Source of the DNA: Fumia sp045121595
Lineage (GTDB): Bacteria > Bacillota > Clostridia > Oscillospirales > Ruminococcaceae
Assembly (NCBI GenBank): GCA_045121595.1
Contig: JBGVGI010000091.1
Coordinates: 164,266 to 228,265 of the forward strand
Direction: 5' to 3'
Length of the DNA stretch: 64,000 nucleotides
The position numbers and the translations under genes are program-made. Numbering within the stretch: position 1 is the stretch's first letter; every line of letters begins with the position of its first letter. The notes beneath the pieces were generated by a model. The model saw nothing but the letters and a program-made list of their open reading frames with translations. It did not search any database and was not told the DNA's origin. This document shows, piece by piece, positions 51,665-61,096 of this stretch.

Positions 51665-52483
51665 ATGAATATCAAAGAACAAAACGGCGGTGTTTTATTA
51701 AAATGTGATTACTTCTCACTTGCCGATACCTTAGACTGCGGACAGTGCTTTCGCTTTGAAACCGAAGACAACCTTACTTTCACGGGTTTTTATAAGTCGC
51801 ATTACTTAAAAGCAACGGCTTTGTCCGAAAAAGAAGTATTCTTTCACGATACCGATTTAAAAACCTTCAACTCGGTGTGGAAGGACTTTTTTGACCTTGA
51901 CACCGACTACGGTGCGTTTCAGAAAGTCTTTAAAAAGGATAAAACCCTTTCTCTCGCCTGTGACTTTGCAGGTGGTATAAGGATTTTAAAGCAGGAGCCG
52001 TGGGAAACTCTCTGCTCGTTTATCATAAGTCAGAATAACAACATCCCCCGTATCAAAGGGATTATTGCAAGACTTTGTGAGAACTTCGGTGAGAAAGCAG
52101 AAAACGGATATCTCTTCCCGTCACCCGATGTTATCGCAAAGCTTGACGTCGAAGACTTAGCACCCTTGCGTTCAGGCTTCAGGGCAAAATATATCCTCGA
52201 TGCCGCACAGAAAGTGGCAAACGGTGAGATAGTTTTAAACGATATTTACACCATGCCGATAGATGAGGCAAGAAAAGTACTTACGTCAATAAAAGGCGTC
52301 GGCCCCAAGGTTGCAGAATGCGCCTTGTTATTCGGCTTTTACAGACTCGAAGCCTTCCCCATTGACACCTGGATAAAAAAAGTACTCTCAGAATACTACC
52401 CCGACGGCTTCCCCGAATATGCAAAAGAGCACGGCGGTGTAGCTCAGCAGTACTTATTCCACTATATAAGGAATAAAAAATAG
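51665..52483 (+). CDS. 8-oxoguanine DNA glycosylase (OGG1 family)
   Basis: 272 residues. An N-terminal OGG_N domain (with DTLDCGQCFRFE) precedes the helix-hairpin-helix SIKGVGPKVAECALL, with catalytic lysine in GPKVAEC and aspartate in PIDTWI. It removes 8-oxoguanine and nicks the AP site. Bacterial OGG1 enzymes are typical of Clostridia. Its neighbour nth lies elsewhere, so this is a lone repair gene. Confidence 0.93.
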   Translation: MNIKEQNGGVLLKCDYFSLADTLDCGQCFRFETEDNLTFTGFYKSHYLKATALSEKEVFFHDTDLKTFNSVWKDFFDLDTDYGAFQKVFKKDKTLSLACDFAGGIRILKQEPWETLCSFIISQNNNIPRIKGIIARLCENFGEKAENGYLFPSPDVIAKLDVEDLAPLRSGFRAKYILDAAQKVANGEIVLNDIYTMPIDEARKVLTSIKGVGPKVAECALLFGFYRLEAFPIDTWIKKVLSEYYPDGFPEYAKEHGGVAQQYLFHYIRNKK

Positions 52484-52564
52484 TTATAGACGCTGTTTTT
52501 TTACTTTATTTTATAACAATATATTTATTATTTTTTATTATTCTCTCTTATCATTTAGTTTAAT

Positions 52565-53059
52565 TTAGTTTAGTTTTATTTCATTTAGTTTACTTTCTTT
52601 TATTGATAAACTCGGAGTTAACTCAACTTCATCACTGAAAACAATAAATTTTAAGGTTTCTTTTTCATCCATAAGCCATAAATCTCTGTCGACAACTACG
52701 GGAACTGTTCTTCGCATACTCTGTTTTGCAGATTGATAAACGTCTTGTATGTACCGTGAAGTAAGAATACCTTTCTCTTCAAAGAGTCTTTTGTCAAAAA
52801 TTTCTATATCGGTGCAGACTTTAATAATGTCGTCAAAATCGGATTCTGTTATACCGAGCTCTGAACAGATATATTTTTTTAAAAGCCTTTCAAGCTTGAG
52901 GTAATATCCTTCATGCGTGTATATCTCACAAAGAAGATATATATAAAGTATAATTCCCTGACACCCGATTTCATATAATAGTATACTGGGTCCTGCCTGC
53001 TTGAAAAAATCCGCATCAAACGGAAAATAAGAAAGTCCTTTTTTTGTTGGTCTTGGCAT
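52565..53059 (-). CDS. DUF4373 (Lin1244/Lin1753-like) protein, probable truncated phage-type replication protein
   Basis: 164 residues starting MPRPTKKGLSYFPFDADFF, characteristic of the N-terminal domain of phage/plasmid replication-associated proteins. Full members are longer and often carry KESK-like repeat tracts. Here the tail is KESKLNEIKLN and then a stop, and the next codons would continue as IKLNDKRE. So an ancestral tract appears broken by slippage in repeated TTTAGTTTA DNA. No other phage genes are near. Confidence 0.7.
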   Translation of the reverse strand: MPRPTKKGLSYFPFDADFFKQAGPSILLYEIGCQGIILYIYLLCEIYTHEGYYLKLERLLKKYICSELGITESDFDDIIKVCTDIEIFDKRLFEEKGILTSRYIQDVYQSAKQSMRRTVPVVVDRDLWLMDEKETLKFIVFSDEVELTPSLSIKESKLNEIKLN

Positions 53060-53173
53060 TTGTTACCTCCTGAAATAATATTGAGGAATTATCTCCTCTG
53101 ATTTCATTTTACCACATAAAAAAGTAACAAAAGTAACAACTTTAAAATTTTAAAAAATTTTTTTGACACAATA

Positions 53174-53199
53174 AAAAAGCACCCTGACGGGTGCTTTTT
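53174..53199 (-). terminator. Terminator of the ACT-DUF711 operon
   Basis: AAAAAGCACCC / GGGTGCTTTTT stem two bases past the DUF711 stop. Confidence 0.9.
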
Positions 53200-53200
53200 G

Positions 53201-54559
53201 TTAGTTTTTAAGGCTCTGTAAGGGAGCAGGAATTCTGCCGCCTCTGTGGATAAAGGTTTCGGGGCTTGTGTAGTTTACCTTCATAACGGGGCCACTACCT
53301 AAAAGTCCGCCGAACTCAAGCTCGTCACCAATTTTTTTGCCGATAGCGGGGATAACCCTTACAGCGGTCGTCTTGGAGTTTACCATACCGATTGCCGCTT
53401 CATCAGCGATAATTGCCGAGATAATCTCGGGGGTTACGTCACCGGGCAAAACTATCATATCAAGACCAACAGAGCAAACAGCGGTCATAGCTTCGAGCTT
53501 TTCGAGAGAGAGATTTCCGCAACGTGCGGCATCTATCATACCTGCGTCCTCGGAAACGGGAATAAACGCACCCGAAAGTCCGCCGACGTGGGAAGACGCC
53601 ATAACGCCACCTTTTTTAACGGCATCGTTTAAAAGGGCAAGTGCCGCAGTCGTACCGTGAGCACCGCACATCTCAAGTCCCATTTCCTCAAGAATATGAG
53701 CAACCGAGTCACCAACTGCGGGAGTAGGAGCAAGTGACAAATCGACAATTCCGAAAGGAACACCGAGTGCCGCAGATGCCTCAGTTCCGACAAGCTGACC
53801 CATTCTTGTAATCTTAAATGCAATTTTCTTTATAAGGTCTGCAACCTCAGTAAGATTTGCATCTTTAGGAAGCTTTGACAAAGCAGCTCTTACAACACCG
53901 GGGCCCGATACGCCTACGTTGATAACGCAGTCAGGCTCACCAACGCCGTGGAAAGCACCTGCCATAAATGGATTATCTTCGGGAGCGTTACAGAAAACAA
54001 CAAGCTTTGCACTACCGATGCAGTCCCTATCTGCGGTAAGCTCTGACGCTTTCTTGACAATCTCACCCATCATACGGACGGCATCCATATTAATACCCGT
54101 TTTGGTAGAGCCGATATTTACGGAAGAACAAAGGTGGTCGGTGCGTGACAACGCCTCGGGGATAGAACGGATAAGTGCCTCATCCCCTGCAGAAAAACCT
54201 TTCTGCACGAGAGCCGAGTAACCGCCTATAAAGTTTACGCCGACAGTGCCCGCAATTTTTTCGAGCGTAAGAGCGTATTTAACGGGGTCACCGCCACTGA
54301 CACCCGCAAGCATTGCAATCGGTGTCACCGCAATACGTTTATTTATAATCGGGATACCGTATTTTTTCTCAATGCTTTCGCCTGTGCTTACCAAGTTTTC
54401 TGCCTTTTTGCAGACTTTATCGTAAATTTTCTGACAGGATTTATCGATATCACTGTCGGCACAATCTAAAAGTGAAATACCCATCGTAGTTGTCCTGATG
54501 TCGAGGTTTTCCTCCTCAATCATCTTGATGGTTTCCATTATATCATGAACGTTAATCAA
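53201..54559 (-). CDS. PFL family protein (DUF711/UPF0210)
   Basis: 452 residues, matching the DUF711 family, whose fold resembles pyruvate formate-lyase. GGYSALVQKGFSAGDEALIR and INVGVSGPGVVRAALSKL are typical; catalytic cysteines of true PFL are not evident. It follows an ACT-domain gene by 14 nt, an arrangement conserved across many Firmicutes and archaea. Role unknown. Confidence 0.9.
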   Translation of the reverse strand: MINVHDIMETIKMIEEENLDIRTTTMGISLLDCADSDIDKSCQKIYDKVCKKAENLVSTGESIEKKYGIPIINKRIAVTPIAMLAGVSGGDPVKYALTLEKIAGTVGVNFIGGYSALVQKGFSAGDEALIRSIPEALSRTDHLCSSVNIGSTKTGINMDAVRMMGEIVKKASELTADRDCIGSAKLVVFCNAPEDNPFMAGAFHGVGEPDCVINVGVSGPGVVRAALSKLPKDANLTEVADLIKKIAFKITRMGQLVGTEASAALGVPFGIVDLSLAPTPAVGDSVAHILEEMGLEMCGAHGTTAALALLNDAVKKGGVMASSHVGGLSGAFIPVSEDAGMIDAARCGNLSLEKLEAMTAVCSVGLDMIVLPGDVTPEIISAIIADEAAIGMVNSKTTAVRVIPAIGKKIGDELEFGGLLGSGPVMKVNYTSPETFIHRGGRIPAPLQSLKN

Positions 54560-54573
54560 TTTTACTACCTCGC

Positions 54574-54843
54574 TTAGATTCTGTGCATCGAGTTGAAAAT
54601 ATCCTCGTGCATAACGTGAATGTCAAGTCCCATTTCCTTGCCCATTTTGGAAAGCATATCAGACAAATCCCCGAAATCGCAGTTGATTTTTGAGATTTCA
54701 ATCATCATAACCATTACAAACATATCCTGCAAAATCGTCTGTGTAACGTCAACGATGTTAGCATTGACCATTGCACATTTTTCACTGACTTTTGCAAGAA
54801 TTCCTACTGTGTCTTTTCCTACTACTGAAATTACTGCGCGCAT
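54574..54843 (-). CDS. ACT-domain protein (UPF0237)
   Basis: 89 residues forming a single ACT domain: ISVGKDTVGILAKVSEKCA and a following VDVTQTIL strand. ACT domains bind small ligands. It probably regulates its operon partner, the DUF711 protein. The ligand is unknown. Confidence 0.92.
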   Translation of the reverse strand: MRAVISVVGKDTVGILAKVSEKCAMVNANIVDVTQTILQDMFVMVMMIEISKINCDFGDLSDMLSKMGKEMGLDIHVMHEDIFNSMHRI

Positions 54844-54889
54844 AATTTCTGCCTCCTGTTAAAATTTTATCAAATATATTATACTACTT

Positions 54890-55540
54890 CTATTTCGTTA
54901 TTTCAAGCAAAACTGCAAAATATTGCAAAACAGCACCGAACAAAACAAAAACGTGCCATATACTGTGCATATATTTTACCTTTTTCATCGCAAAAAATGT
55001 AATTCCGCCCGTGTATGCGATACCGCCGAGGAGCATTAAAACAAGACTTTTCACACTCATAAGCATAAGCATCGGCTTGACAGCCATTATAACCGCCCAA
55101 CCCGTGAGAATATAAAAAATCATCGAGATTTTCTTGAATTTTTCTATACTTATCGAGTTTAAAACGATACCTAAAATACTTATTCCCCATACAACCGAGA
55201 AAAGCACCCAGCCAAGTGCGTTTCGCATAACGCCGAGCGTTATCGGAGTGTAAGTCCCCGCAATAAGAAGGTAAATTGACGCGTGGTCAAATACCCTGAA
55301 AACCTTTTTGGCGCGGTTTGGTTTCAGTGCGTGATATATAGTCGACATTGTAAAAAGCAAAACGAGAGTGAATCCGTATATCGCAGAAGTCACAATCCAC
55401 CACGCATCACCTTTTAATGCAGATAAAACTATTAAAACCGCCGTACCCGCAACACCAAGCAAAGCACCGATCCCGTGGGTTACGGCGTTCATTATTTCTT
55501 CACCTAAGGTATATCCGAAAACTGATCTTTTTCCTTTCAT
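54890..55540 (-). CDS. Hemolysin III/PAQR family membrane protein
   Basis: 216 residues with seven hydrophobic helices. The first conserved motif EEIMNAVTHGIGALLG and HSIWHVFVLFGAVLQYF near the end supply the histidines and serine of the PAQR metal site. Bacterial members are annotated hemolysin III, but the activity in most species is untested. Confidence 0.9.
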   Translation of the reverse strand: MKGKRSVFGYTLGEEIMNAVTHGIGALLGVAGTAVLIVLSALKGDAWWIVTSAIYGFTLVLLFTMSTIYHALKPNRAKKVFRVFDHASIYLLIAGTYTPITLGVMRNALGWVLFSVVWGISILGIVLNSISIEKFKKISMIFYILTGWAVIMAVKPMLMLMSVKSLVLMLLGGIAYTGGITFFAMKKVKYMHSIWHVFVLFGAVLQYFAVLLEITK

Positions 55541-55618
55541 AAAAACCTCCTTTTTCTTTGAAAATTATACCACATATCTACCCGAAAAACAACCGGTTTT
55601 TTAAATTCAAAAAAACAC

Positions 55619-55647
55619 TTGACTTTTATATAAAACACTGATATAAT
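55619..55647 (+). promoter_or_regulatory. Promoter of rpsF-ssb-rpsR
   Basis: -35 TTGACT (55619-55624) and -10 TATAAT (55642-55647) are 17 bp apart, near consensus as expected for ribosomal genes. Confidence 0.9.
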
Positions 55648-55653
55648 ATAATG

Positions 55654-55759
55654 CGTATGTCGAAACGGGCAACCGCTTACGGCATAAACGTAAATTTATT
55701 TCCTTGCTCCGAACGAAGTAAGCTTCGGGGCCGTGAAGACCAGAAGGAGGTGCTTTGAA
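55654..55759 (+). promoter_or_regulatory. rpsF leader, candidate S6:S18 autoregulatory RNA
   Basis: A leader of about 105 nt contains the hairpin CGAAG-TAAG-CTTCG preceded by CTCCGAA and followed by GGGGCCGTG. Many Firmicutes rpsF leaders have a CCG-containing structure bound by the S6:S18 complex. The match is by eye only. Confidence 0.45.
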
Positions 55760-56053
55760 ATGGCAAAATTGAACGAAAACTACGAAGCAGTCGTTATTTT
55801 CAGCGTACAGCAGAGCGAAGAGGAGCTTAAAGCTTTGATCGAAAAATTCAGCGCTCGTATCGCTAAATACGGCACATTGGAAGGCGTTGAAGAATGGGGT
55901 AAGAGAACTCTTGCATATCCTATCAACGACGAAACAGAAGGCTACTACGTACTTTACAACTTCAACTCTGAGCCCAGCTTCCCCGCTGAACTCGAAAGAA
56001 GACTTAACATCGCAGATGGCGTTCTCCGTTCTTTGATCGTAGCCAGAGTATAA
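55760..56053 (+). CDS. rpsF: 30S ribosomal protein S6
   Basis: 97 residues from the ATG at 55760, chosen for the AGGAGG 9 nt upstream; an earlier in-frame ATG is in the leader. The opening MAKLNENYEAVVIFSVQQ and KRTLAYPINDETEGYYVLYNF-type core are typical (here with GKRTLAYPI). It binds the central domain of 16S rRNA with S18. First gene of the conserved rpsF-ssb-rpsR operon. Confidence 0.97.
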   Translation: MAKLNENYEAVVIFSVQQSEEELKALIEKFSARIAKYGTLEGVEEWGKRTLAYPINDETEGYYVLYNFNSEPSFPAELERRLNIADGVLRSLIVARV

Positions 56054-56066
56054 TGGAGGCATCAGT

Positions 56067-56525
56067 ATGTTGAACCGCATTATTTTGATGGGTAGGCTTA
56101 CTGCTGACCCCGAACTCAGAACAACACCCTCAGGTGTTTCTGTTGCATCTTTTACTATTGCTGTTGAAAGAAATTATCAGCAGAATGGCGAAAGACAGAC
56201 CGATTTTATCAACTGCGTTGCATGGCGTCAGACAGGTGAATTCATCTCAAGATTTTTCCAGAAAGGCAGAATGATTGCCGTTGAAGGAAGCTTGCAGACA
56301 CGCAGATACGAAGATAAGACCGGTGCTAAGAGAACTGCATACGACGTTGTGGTAGATCAGGCGTACTTTGCTGACAGTAAATCTTCCCAGTCCGACAGCA
56401 GTGCTACTCCCTTCCCCACAGAGCCCCCCAAGTTCGATGAACCTGAGCGCGGTAACTCTTTGTCGGTAGGTGACTTTGGCAACTTCGAAGAAATTGAAAC
56501 AGATGACGGCGACTTGCCGTTCTAA
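56067..56525 (+). CDS. ssb: Single-stranded DNA-binding protein
   Basis: 152 residues. OB fold at about 1-105 (MLNRIILMGRLTADPELR, SVASFTIAVERNY), a disordered Ser/Pro linker, and the acidic tip DDGDLPF that recruits replication and repair proteins. It lies between rpsF and rpsR as in most Firmicutes. Confidence 0.97.
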   Translation: MLNRIILMGRLTADPELRTTPSGVSVASFTIAVERNYQQNGERQTDFINCVAWRQTGEFISRFFQKGRMIAVEGSLQTRRYEDKTGAKRTAYDVVVDQAYFADSKSSQSDSSATPFPTEPPKFDEPERGNSLSVGDFGNFEEIETDDGDLPF

Positions 56526-56546
56526 TCAGAAAGGAGAACTTTTAGT

Positions 56547-56783
56547 ATGGATAGAAACAGCCGTACAAGAAAGCCCCGCAGAAAAGTGTGTGCTTTCTGT
56601 CTCGATAAAGTAGAAAATATCGATTACAAAACAATCGGCAAATACAGCCGTAAAGTATTGTCTGAAAGAGCTAAAATCGTTCCCAGACGTGTAACCGGTA
56701 CATGTGCAAAGCATCAGCGTCAGCTCACAGTAGCTGTTAAACGTGCTCGTCACATCGCTTTGCTCCCCTACGTAAATGACTAA
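56547..56783 (+). CDS. rpsR: 30S ribosomal protein S18
   Basis: 78 residues. KVCAFCLDKVENIDYK and SERAKIVPRRVTGTCAKHQR are the S18 signature; the two cysteines near the N-terminus suggest the zinc-binding (C+) form. Last gene of the operon, ended by a strong bidirectional terminator. Confidence 0.97.
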   Translation: MDRNSRTRKPRRKVCAFCLDKVENIDYKTIGKYSRKVLSERAKIVPRRVTGTCAKHQRQLTVAVKRARHIALLPYVND

Positions 56784-56823
56784 AAAACATAGGCACTGTG
56801 CATTTGCACAGTGCCTGTTTTAT
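56784..56823. terminator. Bidirectional terminator between rpsR and dinB
   Basis: AGGCACTGTGC / GCACAGTGCCT stem (56791-56816) flanked by A and T runs. Confidence 0.92.
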
Positions 56824-58034
56824 TCTTCATCGTTAATACCGATATCATTATTTAAAATCTTGAGGTAGGAAATGGCGTTTAAGCCGTACTTTGTGCGGAT
56901 TTTGTCCATGGTCTCCTCGAGATTTTGTTGTTTTTTATGCTCTTTTTCACATTTTTGTTCCACAAAAAATGAAAGTTGCTTACCGCCGTCACCCTCGTCA
57001 AACTTTGAAACTGTCACAGTGAGAGCGCGTACAGGCTTATTTAAATCCCAGAAAGAAATCAAAAGCTCCGTCGCAATATCACAGATATCTTTAGCCAAAA
57101 ACACAGGCTCGTCAACTGTCACCTGACGGCTTACAGTTTTAAACTGTGGGTCTTTTACCGAAACGGCAACCGTTCTCCCCTTATATCCGTGTTTTCTGAG
57201 TCTTGTAGCCACCGTATCCGCAAGGTACATAATCCCCGAACGGATATCGTCAATTCCTAAAAGATTACGCTTGAAAGTCATTCCGTTACCGACGGATTTA
57301 GCCTCCCTTTTATCGTAAATCGAAGCTACTGCGTCATTGTCATTTCCGTTTGCAAAAGCGTGAAGCTGTACCCCCATCTTGCCAAGTTTTGACAAAAGAA
57401 GACTTTCGGGAGTTTTTGCAAGGTCGCCAATTGTAGTAATACCGATTTTTGAAAAAACCTTCTCGGAGGATTTTCCGACGTACAGAAGATTGTTTACAGG
57501 AAGCGGCCAGACGATATCTTTAAAGTTTTCTTTTGTAATAACCGTTGTAGCATCAGGCTTTTTATAGTCACTTCCAAGCTTTGCAAAAACCTTGTTAAAG
57601 GAAACGCCGACAGAAACGGTGATACCGATTTCTTCTTTTACCGCATTTCTTATCTCGTTTGCGATTTTCTCGCCGTCACCAAAAAGGAGCTTACTCCCCG
57701 TAACGTCAAGCCAGGACTCGTCTATCCCGAAAGGCTCCACCATATCGGTATACCGCTCGTAAATAGCGTTTACCCTTTTTGAAAACTCAAGGTATGCATC
57801 GTGACGCGGTTTTACAAGCACCAGTTCAGGGCATTTTTTCTTAGCCTGCCAGATGGTTTCCGCAGTTTTGACACCGCACTTTTGCGCTAACAGATTTTTA
57901 GCTAAAATAATCCCGTGACGTGCCTTTTCATCACCGCAGACCGCCATCGGAACCTCTTTGAGCTCGGGATGAAACACACACTCAACCGAAGCGTAAAAGC
58001 TGTTGCAGTCACAATGAAGTATCGTTCTTTCCAT
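56820..58034 (-). CDS. dinB: DNA polymerase IV (Y family)
   Basis: 404 residues. The first metal aspartate is D9 in CDCNSFYASVEC and the second pair is D105-E106 in GIDESWLDVTG, so the active site is intact. A little-finger domain follows (about 235-350) and a charged C-terminal tail ends without a clear clamp motif. Error-prone bypass polymerase. It overlaps the yfbR-like gene by one base. No LexA box was noticed. Confidence 0.95.
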   Translation of the reverse strand: MERTILHCDCNSFYASVECVFHPELKEVPMAVCGDEKARHGIILAKNLLAQKCGVKTAETIWQAKKKCPELVLVKPRHDAYLEFSKRVNAIYERYTDMVEPFGIDESWLDVTGSKLLFGDGEKIANEIRNAVKEEIGITVSVGVSFNKVFAKLGSDYKKPDATTVITKENFKDIVWPLPVNNLLYVGKSSEKVFSKIGITTIGDLAKTPESLLLSKLGKMGVQLHAFANGNDNDAVASIYDKREAKSVGNGMTFKRNLLGIDDIRSGIMYLADTVATRLRKHGYKGRTVAVSVKDPQFKTVSRQVTVDEPVFLAKDICDIATELLISFWDLNKPVRALTVTVSKFDEGDGGKQLSFFVEQKCEKEHKKQQNLEETMDKIRTKYGLNAISYLKILNNDIGINDEE

Positions 58035-58618
58035 TATCGTTGTTCGTCAAGACTCTTGTAAAATGCAGGGATAAAGTGTTTTATAAACACCTTGCATTCC
58101 TCAAGGTCTATCTTCTCTAAAATTTTAAGCTGACTGTCAAGCGCTTCCTTGAATTCACGGTTACCCGATTCACATTCCTGAATGCACTTGATAAGAGCTG
58201 ACAGCTTGTCGGCACATTTTATATAAGGCTTGTATACTTCGTCCTCCCCCTCACAGGAGAAAAGAGAAAAGTAAGTTTCCTGCATTTCATCGGGGAGTTT
58301 CAAAACAAGTTCCTCTACTGCTTCTTTTTCGATATCCTTATAAAGAGAACGTAAAGTTTCACTGTAATACTTAACGGGAGTCGGCATATCACCCGTTATA
58401 ATCTCGGGTGTATCGTGGTAAAGCGCAAGTAAAGCACAACGCTCAGCATTTAAATTTTTATTAAAATAAGTATTGCCGATAACACAAAGACTGTGTGCAA
58501 TTACCGCAGTATCAAGACTGTGCTCAGCTAAATTATCACTGAAAGTATTACGCATAAGACCCCATCTGTCAATATGCTTCATACGAAGTACCAAAGCAAA
58601 AAAACTACTGTCTTTCAT
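58034..58618 (-). CDS. HD-domain 5'-deoxynucleotidase, YfbR-like
   Basis: 194 residues. Metal ligands H33 (AEHSLD) and H68-D69 (YHDTPE) match the HD domain, and GDMPTPVKY is typical of YfbR. It would dephosphorylate deoxynucleoside 5'-monophosphates. It lies upstream of dinB and is coupled to it, which suggests a nucleotide-pool and mutagenesis unit. Confidence 0.9.
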   Translation of the reverse strand: MKDSSFFALVLRMKHIDRWGLMRNTFSDNLAEHSLDTAVIAHSLCVIGNTYFNKNLNAERCALLALYHDTPEIITGDMPTPVKYYSETLRSLYKDIEKEAVEELVLKLPDEMQETYFSLFSCEGEDEVYKPYIKCADKLSALIKCIQECESGNREFKEALDSQLKILEKIDLEECKVFIKHFIPAFYKSLDEQR

Positions 58619-58655
58619 AAAAAACTCCTTTTTATTTTTATTTTACCAAAAAAGT

Positions 58656-58684
58656 TTGTAAAATTCAATATTTTGTGCTACAAT
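58656..58684 (+). promoter_or_regulatory. Promoter of yfhO
   Basis: -35 TTGTAA (58656-58661) and -10 TACAAT (58679-58684), spacer 17 bp. Confidence 0.65.
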
Positions 58685-58706
58685 ATTATTTTAGAGAGGT
58701 GTTTTT

Positions 58707-61091
58707 ATGCTTAAATCAACAGATAAAATAAAAAAACAATACTTAATCGTATTTTCACTGGCGTTTGCCCTTGCATTTATAATTTTCATCCCGTTTATGG
58801 CGATGGACAAAGGGCTTTTCGTATATTACGGCGACTTTAACGTGCAGCAGATTCCCTTCTATCAGCTTTGCCATACTGCGATAAGGGAAGGAAATATTTT
58901 CTGGAATTTCAATACAGACCTCGGTGTAAACTTTATAGGCTCTTATGCTTTCTACACCTTGGGAAGCCCCTTCTTCTGGCTTACAATTCCTTTCCCGACA
59001 AGCTTTTTGCCTTATCTTATGGCACCGCTTTTAATGCTTAAAATGGCGGTATCCGCCGTTACCTCTTTCGGATTTTTAAGACGCTTTGTAAAAGACCCGA
59101 ACTTTGCTCTTATCGGCTCTTTGCTCTATGCTTTCTCAGGATTTTCGATTTACAACATCTTCTTTAACCACTTCCACGACGTAATGGCATTCTTCCCCTT
59201 GCTTCTTGCGGGATTGGAAGAAAATATAGTAAACAAACGCCGAGGTGTTTTTGCCCTTGCAGTAGCCTTGAATGCTATAGTAAACTACTATTTCTTCTTT
59301 GGTGAAGTAATATTCGTGGTTATCTATTTCTTTGTAAGACTCAGCTTGAAAGGTGACTTCACCCTTAACTTCAGACAGTTTTTAGCTATGGTGGCAGAAG
59401 CCGTTTTCGGTGTTATGATTGCCGCAGTTTTAATGGTACCTGCACTTATCTCGGTACTCGGCAACCCCCGTACGGAAAAATTCCTGCTCGGCTGGAACGG
59501 TATTATGTACAGTTCGGTTCAGCGTTATGGACTTATCACACACAGCTTCTTCTATCCCCCCGATATCCCCGCATATCCGAACTTCTTCCCCGACGCAAAC
59601 GCAAAATGGTCGTCAGTCGGCATTTACTTACCCATGTTCACCATGACGGGTGTCTTAGCTCTTATGAAAAAGCCCGGAGAACACTGGTTAAAACGCCTTT
59701 TCCTTATTTTGCTCGTTGTAGTTTACGTACCGTTTTTCAACGCTTCCTTCTCGGCATTTAACAACTCCTTCTACACAAGATGGTACTATATGCTCTCCCT
59801 CATTTTAGCGTTGATGACGATAATTGCACTCGAAAAATATCCCGAAAATATGAAATTCGGTATCAAATGGACCGCAATATCTTCCCTTGCGTTTGCACTT
59901 ATCGGTATCTTCCCAAGCACTGTAAACGGCAAAATCGTTTTCGCAAAACTCCCGAAATACCCCGACCGTTTCTGGATGTACGTGCTTATCGTAGCGATGG
60001 GACTTATCCTCACCTATCTTCTCACTAAAGTTCCGAAAAAATACTACTTTAAGGCGACTACAGTTTCTGTTTGTGCAATAATTTTATTCTCGTCAATTTA
60101 TATGATTTCATTGGGTCACGGCAACGAAACAACCCGTCACCGTGTAATTGAAATGGGTCTTAACGGCGAAGAAAAATTCACTGTTTTTGACGACGACGAT
60201 GAATTCTACCGCATTGATATGTATAAAAACGATACTACCGACAAAAAATGTATGGACAACTTCCCGATGTTCTGGCAGAAGCCTACCATTCAGGCGTTCC
60301 ACTCGGTAGTCCCCGCTTCAATTTTTGAATTCTTTGACGAAGTCTTTAACACAAACCGCAGTGTAGGCTCACGCCCGAGCATCAGCTACAAAGGCTACAG
60401 AGCACTCACTTCCACCAAATATCTTCTCACCTATCACAACGAAAAAGACCCCGATACCAAAGGCTTCGACTTTGTGAAAACCGAGAATGAATTTGACATT
60501 TACGAAAACCGTGCGTATATCCCGATGGGCTTTACCTACGATTACTACGTTGACGTAAACGCTTTCAATTCCTTTGACAAGCAAAACCGTGACAGACTTT
60601 TAGTATCTGCAATTTATCTTGATAAAGACCAGGTTAAAAAGCATAAGGATATCCTTAAAAAGCTCCCCTCCGACAAATACCCCGTTTTAACTACAGACGG
60701 TCTTGAAAAAGATGCTAAAAACCGCAGAAAGAATTCCTGCCACAGCTTTGTAACGGACAACCACGGCTTTACTGCCAAGATAAATACCCCCACCGAAGAA
60801 CTCGTATTCTTCAGCGTTCCCTTTGAAAAAGGCTGGTCTGCTTCAGTAAACGGCAAAGAGGCAGAGATTGAAAAGGTAAACGCAGGATTTATGGCAGTAA
60901 GAGTACCAAAAGGTGAGTCCACCATCCGCTTTGACTACAAAACACCGGGTCTCAGAGCAGGTGCTTTGCTGACACTTCTCGGTTTTGTATTACTCGCATT
61001 GTATATGCTTTTTATGAAAAAGGTCGCAGAGAAAAATCCTTTCTGGAGAGTTTCCCCCTTAAGTCATAAAAGCGAATCCGAAAAGGAGTGA
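58707..61091 (+). CDS. YfhO-family membrane glycosyltransferase-like protein
   Basis: 794 residues with about twelve to fourteen membrane helices in the first 480 residues and one near the C-terminus, with an extracytoplasmic domain between. GT-C-like topology; GDFNVQQIPFYQLCHTAI near the start is characteristic of YfhO. These proteins decorate lipoteichoic acid or other envelope polymers with sugars from polyprenyl donors. It is followed after 5 nt by the gene of a donor-making GT2 enzyme. Confidence 0.9.
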   Translation: MLKSTDKIKKQYLIVFSLAFALAFIIFIPFMAMDKGLFVYYGDFNVQQIPFYQLCHTAIREGNIFWNFNTDLGVNFIGSYAFYTLGSPFFWLTIPFPTSFLPYLMAPLLMLKMAVSAVTSFGFLRRFVKDPNFALIGSLLYAFSGFSIYNIFFNHFHDVMAFFPLLLAGLEENIVNKRRGVFALAVALNAIVNYYFFFGEVIFVVIYFFVRLSLKGDFTLNFRQFLAMVAEAVFGVMIAAVLMVPALISVLGNPRTEKFLLGWNGIMYSSVQRYGLITHSFFYPPDIPAYPNFFPDANAKWSSVGIYLPMFTMTGVLALMKKPGEHWLKRLFLILLVVVYVPFFNASFSAFNNSFYTRWYYMLSLILALMTIIALEKYPENMKFGIKWTAISSLAFALIGIFPSTVNGKIVFAKLPKYPDRFWMYVLIVAMGLILTYLLTKVPKKYYFKATTVSVCAIILFSSIYMISLGHGNETTRHRVIEMGLNGEEKFTVFDDDDEFYRIDMYKNDTTDKKCMDNFPMFWQKPTIQAFHSVVPASIFEFFDEVFNTNRSVGSRPSISYKGYRALTSTKYLLTYHNEKDPDTKGFDFVKTENEFDIYENRAYIPMGFTYDYYVDVNAFNSFDKQNRDRLLVSAIYLDKDQVKKHKDILKKLPSDKYPVLTTDGLEKDAKNRRKNSCHSFVTDNHGFTAKINTPTEELVFFSVPFEKGWSASVNGKEAEIEKVNAGFMAVRVPKGESTIRFDYKTPGLRAGALLTLLGFVLLALYMLFMKKVAEKNPFWRVSPLSHKSESEKE

Positions 61092-61096
61092 TATAA

